Shown piece after piece: positions 61,419-64,000 of a stretch of 64,000 bases of DNA; position 1 is the first letter of the stretch; each line of letters opens with the position of its first letter. Position numbers and translations under genes: made by a program. Source of the DNA: Lachnospiraceae bacterium (lineage in GTDB: Bacteria; Bacillota; Clostridia; Lachnospirales; Lachnospiraceae). The notes beneath the pieces are model-generated. The model saw only the letters and a program-made list of their open reading frames with translations. It made no database searches and was not told the DNA's origin. The DNA is taken from contig JAFTXG010000023.1 of the NCBI GenBank assembly GCA_017461725.1, forward strand, positions 1-64,000. Reading direction: 5' to 3'.

Positions 61419-61943
61419 CTATTCTCCCTGCTGATCCTCAACTATCCTGCTTTTCAAGGCATTCACCGTATCCCAGACGCTTCCCCGGCCTTCCTCAATG
61501 ACCACATCCGCGCAGGCCCGGTAAAGCGGTACCCGCTCATCGTACAGATCCTTTAAGGTCATACCGGGCTTCAGGATGACACCTCTGGCCACCAGGTCGC
61601 CCAGTCTGCGCTTCAGCACCGAATATCCCACACTCAAAAATACAACGGTACCGATGGACTTAAAATGCGCGATGGCCTCAGGCTCATAGCAGATACTGCC
61701 GCCGGGCGCGATCACCGCATGGTGAGTATCAATCCCACAGAGCACATCGCTCTCCACCTGAAGAAAGCCGTCATCTCCCTGCTCGGCGATGATATCCTTC
61801 AATTTTTTGCCGTGAGTCTCCTCGATTATCTTATCCCCATCAAGAAAATCATATCCCAGTTCCTTCGCGATCCTGACAGCAATGGTACTTTTTCCCGATC
61901 CGGGCATGCCTACCAAAATAATATTATCCCAATTATGTCTCAT
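61419..61943 (-). CDS. aroK: Shikimate kinase
   Basis: 174 residues. The P-loop GMPGSGKST, a FLDGDKIIEE shikimate-binding Asp and the PGGSICYEPE region are typical. It phosphorylates shikimate in aromatic amino acid synthesis. AGGAC before the ATG. It lies upstream of murC on the same strand. Confidence 0.93.
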   Translation of the reverse strand: MRHNWDNIILVGMPGSGKSTIAVRIAKELGYDFLDGDKIIEETHGKKLKDIIAEQGDDGFLQVESDVLCGIDTHHAVIAPGGSICYEPEAIAHFKSIGTVVFLSVGYSVLKRRLGDLVARGVILKPGMTLKDLYDERVPLYRACADVVIEEGRGSVWDTVNALKSRIVEDQQGE

Positions 61944-61969
61944 CTCAACTGTCCTTTATGTAATTATTT

Positions 61970-63607
61970 TCAGGCATCCATCAGCGCAGGTATCAGCTGT
62001 TTCTTTCTGGATACCACGCCGGGCAGAATAATGGAATTTCCTCTCACCTCCGCCTCGGGGAAAGCCATCTTCAACAGGTTCAGTGTGCCCTGACCGTCAC
62101 AGATCACCTCGCTGGTCTCCGCCAGGATGGTGGTCAGCATGATACAGAACATATCCGTAGCGTGCTTGGTGGGCAGCTTTTGCATATAGGGCAGCAATTT
62201 TTCCTTGACCTCCAAAAGCTCCTGCTCATCCATGGAGCTGATCTGACCGATACCGACCGTAGCGCCTTCCCAGTCAAACACCTTATAGTCCTGATAAAAC
62301 AGCTCCCTCGGCGTCTTTCCCTTCAGATCGCTGCCGGCAACAAACATATCTCTTCCCAGGCGCTCCGGTTCCACACCAGCCAGCTCCGCCAGAATCCGGG
62401 CAGCCTCCCTGTCCGCATAAGTGCAGGTGGGAGACCTGAACAGCAGCGTATCGGAAATGATCGCCGCCAGCAAAAGTCCTGCGGTCTGAGCATCCGGCTC
62501 CATCCCCTCCTCCTTATACATCCGGTAAATAATGGTGGCCGTACAGCCCCAGGGCTGATTGCGGAAATACACCGGCTGGACAGTCTCGATAGCCGCCAGA
62601 CGGTGGTGATCGATGATCTCCACGATCTCTGTGTTTTCAATGCCCTCCACTGCCTGGGAACGCTCATTGTGATCCACCAGAATGACCTGTCTGCGCTGCA
62701 TACCCAGCAGGTTTCGCCGGGAGATCATCCCATAATAATCCCCGTTTTCGTCCAGAACAGGGAATCCACGGTAGCGCTCCTTGGCCATAATCTCCTTGAT
62801 CTCATGGACATAGTCATCCGCGCTGAACTTGATCAGGCCGCCGGTCTTCATAAAGTGGCGGATGGGCATACTCTGATTGATCAGACGTGAAGCCGTAAAC
62901 GTATCGTAAGGTGTACTGATGACCGCGCACCCCTTCTCCGCCGCCAGCTTTTTGATGGTCAGAGAAACCGGTGCTCCGGTGGACACCACGATACAGTCTG
63001 CATTCATCTCAATGGCACAGAGCTGCGACTCATAGCGGTTACCCTGGATAACCAGATCGTGCTCCTTTATGTAGTTCTCCATCAGATCCGGGTTTGCCGC
63101 TGCAACCAGAACATTTCCCTTATCAAACAGCGCATTGGGATCGCCTACCAGCATCTCGCCCTCAAGGGTCTCGATAATATTGCTGTAGGGGGTCTTCGCT
63201 TCAGCCAGAATATGATTATCATAAACGTTCATATAGGAGTTGGCAATATCACCCATGGTGATCAGTCCCTCCAGCTTTCCATCCTGAGTGATAGGCAGCG
63301 TGACAACCCCGTGCTCCTTCATCAGCGACCAGGCCTTCTTCAGGGAAATATTGTGGTCAACACCGGGACTGCGGTTGAACTCAATATCCTTGACCTGCGT
63401 GCCGATGGTCTCAAAGAGCGTCGGTGCCTCCACGCCAAAATAGTCCAGCACATACTTGGTTTCCGGGCTGACCGCTCCTGCCCGCCCCGGGATATGCTCC
63501 TTACCGGTCACCTTTGTTTTCAGCCGCGCATAGGCGATGGCTGAACAGATAGAGTCTGTATCCGGATTGCGATGTCCGATGACAATGGTCTTTCCTGCCT
63601 GCTTCAT
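61970..63607 (-). CDS. Manganese-dependent inorganic pyrophosphatase with CBS and DRTGG domains
   Basis: 545 residues. The DHH family II pyrophosphatase core is split by a regulatory insert: GHRNPDTDSICSAIAYA (metal site) at the start, two CBS halves (GLITMGDIANSY; GMISRRNLLG) flanking a DRTGG region, then the DHH motif EIIDHHRLAAIE and a DHHA2 C-terminal domain. It hydrolyses pyrophosphate, with activity tuned by adenine nucleotides in this subfamily. AGGGGAAGG precedes the ATG. Confidence 0.95.
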   Translation of the reverse strand: MKQAGKTIVIGHRNPDTDSICSAIAYARLKTKVTGKEHIPGRAGAVSPETKYVLDYFGVEAPTLFETIGTQVKDIEFNRSPGVDHNISLKKAWSLMKEHGVVTLPITQDGKLEGLITMGDIANSYMNVYDNHILAEAKTPYSNIIETLEGEMLVGDPNALFDKGNVLVAAANPDLMENYIKEHDLVIQGNRYESQLCAIEMNADCIVVSTGAPVSLTIKKLAAEKGCAVISTPYDTFTASRLINQSMPIRHFMKTGGLIKFSADDYVHEIKEIMAKERYRGFPVLDENGDYYGMISRRNLLGMQRRQVILVDHNERSQAVEGIENTEIVEIIDHHRLAAIETVQPVYFRNQPWGCTATIIYRMYKEEGMEPDAQTAGLLLAAIISDTLLFRSPTCTYADREAARILAELAGVEPERLGRDMFVAGSDLKGKTPRELFYQDYKVFDWEGATVGIGQISSMDEQELLEVKEKLLPYMQKLPTKHATDMFCIMLTTILAETSEVICDGQGTLNLLKMAFPEAEVRGNSIILPGVVSRKKQLIPALMDA

Positions 63608-63668
63608 GGTTTACCTTCCCCTCTTCTATAAGATAAAATATGAACTCCCTGCCCTGTCCGATGAATAA

Positions 63669-63699
63669 AGGCTGCCTCAGATCCTATCCGAAACAGCCT
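63669..63699 (-). terminator. Terminator after the small membrane protein gene
   Basis: On the minus strand AGGCTGTTTCGGAT pairs with ATCTGAGGCAGCCT (some G-U), followed by TTATTC. Moderate. Confidence 0.55.
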
Positions 63700-63710
63700 G
63701 CTAGTGTCTA

Positions 63711-63974
63711 TTATTCTGCGTCGTCCGTGTTCAGCACGCCAGCCTCGTCCGTAACAATAAATGATGTCGTGCTATAGCTGGGCAAAGAGTCAATGTACGC
63801 CTTATACTCGTTGCGGATAGTCAGACCGATTGCTCCGACCGCACCAACCAACACAACAACAGAGATTACGATGGCGATCAGCCGGGTTCTCGCCTTTTTG
63901 CGCTTCTCCTGTGCCATCAACTCCTTACGGTTGGCCTTCTGCTCTTTATACTTGTTTACTTTCTCCTGGCTCAT
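63711..63974 (-). CDS. Small single-span membrane protein, unknown
   Basis: 87 residues: a charged N-terminus (KVNKYKEQKANRKELMAQEK), one membrane helix (LIAIVISVVVLVGAVGAIGL) and an exposed C-terminal tail ending GVLNTDDAE. AGGT lies a little far upstream of the ATG. I do not recognise the family. Confidence 0.65.
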   Translation of the reverse strand: MSQEKVNKYKEQKANRKELMAQEKRKKARTRLIAIVISVVVLVGAVGAIGLTIRNEYKAYIDSLPSYSTTSFIVTDEAGVLNTDDAE

Positions 63975-64000
63975 CTATCTGAAACCTGCCTTTCTTTGCT

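Overview
The window looks like chromosome of a Gram-positive, low-to-mid GC Clostridia, most likely a gut Lachnospiraceae. Signs of this are LplB/LplC-type sugar permeases with a lipoprotein binding protein, a YesM/YesN-type two-component pair, long-form Prs, a TIGR04086 membrane protein, a DUF1385 protein, DnaD/DnaI-type helicase-loading proteins and strong AGGAGG ribosome binding sites.

Positions 1-33,400 are an accessory carbohydrate-use island, AT-richer than the rest. Reading leftward on the minus strand, it holds a uronate pair (kduI and a KduD-like dehydrogenase), two sugar isomerase/epimerase TIM barrels, a GH105 unsaturated-uronyl hydrolase, an unrecognised 868-aa protein and a serine hydrolase. 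An ABC sugar importer follows. After it comes an unusual set: SGNH esterases, a TIM-barrel isomerase, a cytosolic right-handed beta-helix protein, a glycyl radical enzyme with its activase, an SGNH/L-rhamnose-mutarotase fusion, an alpha/beta-hydrolase and a beta-propeller glycosidase. A lyxose isomerase, a fructokinase and an aldose-epimerase-like protein end the run. On the plus strand, 24.5-29.9 kb carries the response regulator, its sensor kinase and a GH2 beta-mannosidase. The set suggests import and intracellular breakdown of acylated, uronate- and rhamnose-containing (pectin or rhamnogalacturonan-like) oligosaccharides. The glycyl radical enzyme lacks the usual Cys-x-Glu dehydratase signature and is the best candidate for undescribed chemistry. 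Between these genes lie fragments of decayed duplicates (SGNH hydrolase, TIM barrel, GH105, serine hydrolase and the tail of the 868-aa gene), so the island has been duplicated and pruned.

Positions 33,480-37,650 carry a two-gene Ku/ligase end-joining module, a possible toxin-antitoxin pair (XRE regulator plus DUF6036-like nucleotidyltransferase) and a minus-strand tRNA cluster (Gly, Arg, His, Gln, Leu) that contains a truncated second tRNA-Leu.

Positions 37,800-64,000 are mostly housekeeping: a phosphoesterase and rdgB, a 23S rRNA methyltransferase-like protein, a rhodanese, a small Asn/Gln-rich protein, a MATE transporter, a homocysteine methyltransferase, an HxlR/flavin reductase pair, mntP with a manganese riboswitch, tgt-yajC, a CorC-like protein, prfA-prmC-DUF1385-rpmE, prs, dnaI/dnaD-like genes, an AI-2E family protein, murC, aroK and a CBS-containing pyrophosphatase. 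Non-coding signals of note are a DnaA-box cluster at the 3' end of murC, a palindrome inside the prs promoter and a family of hairpin repeats with compensating base changes.
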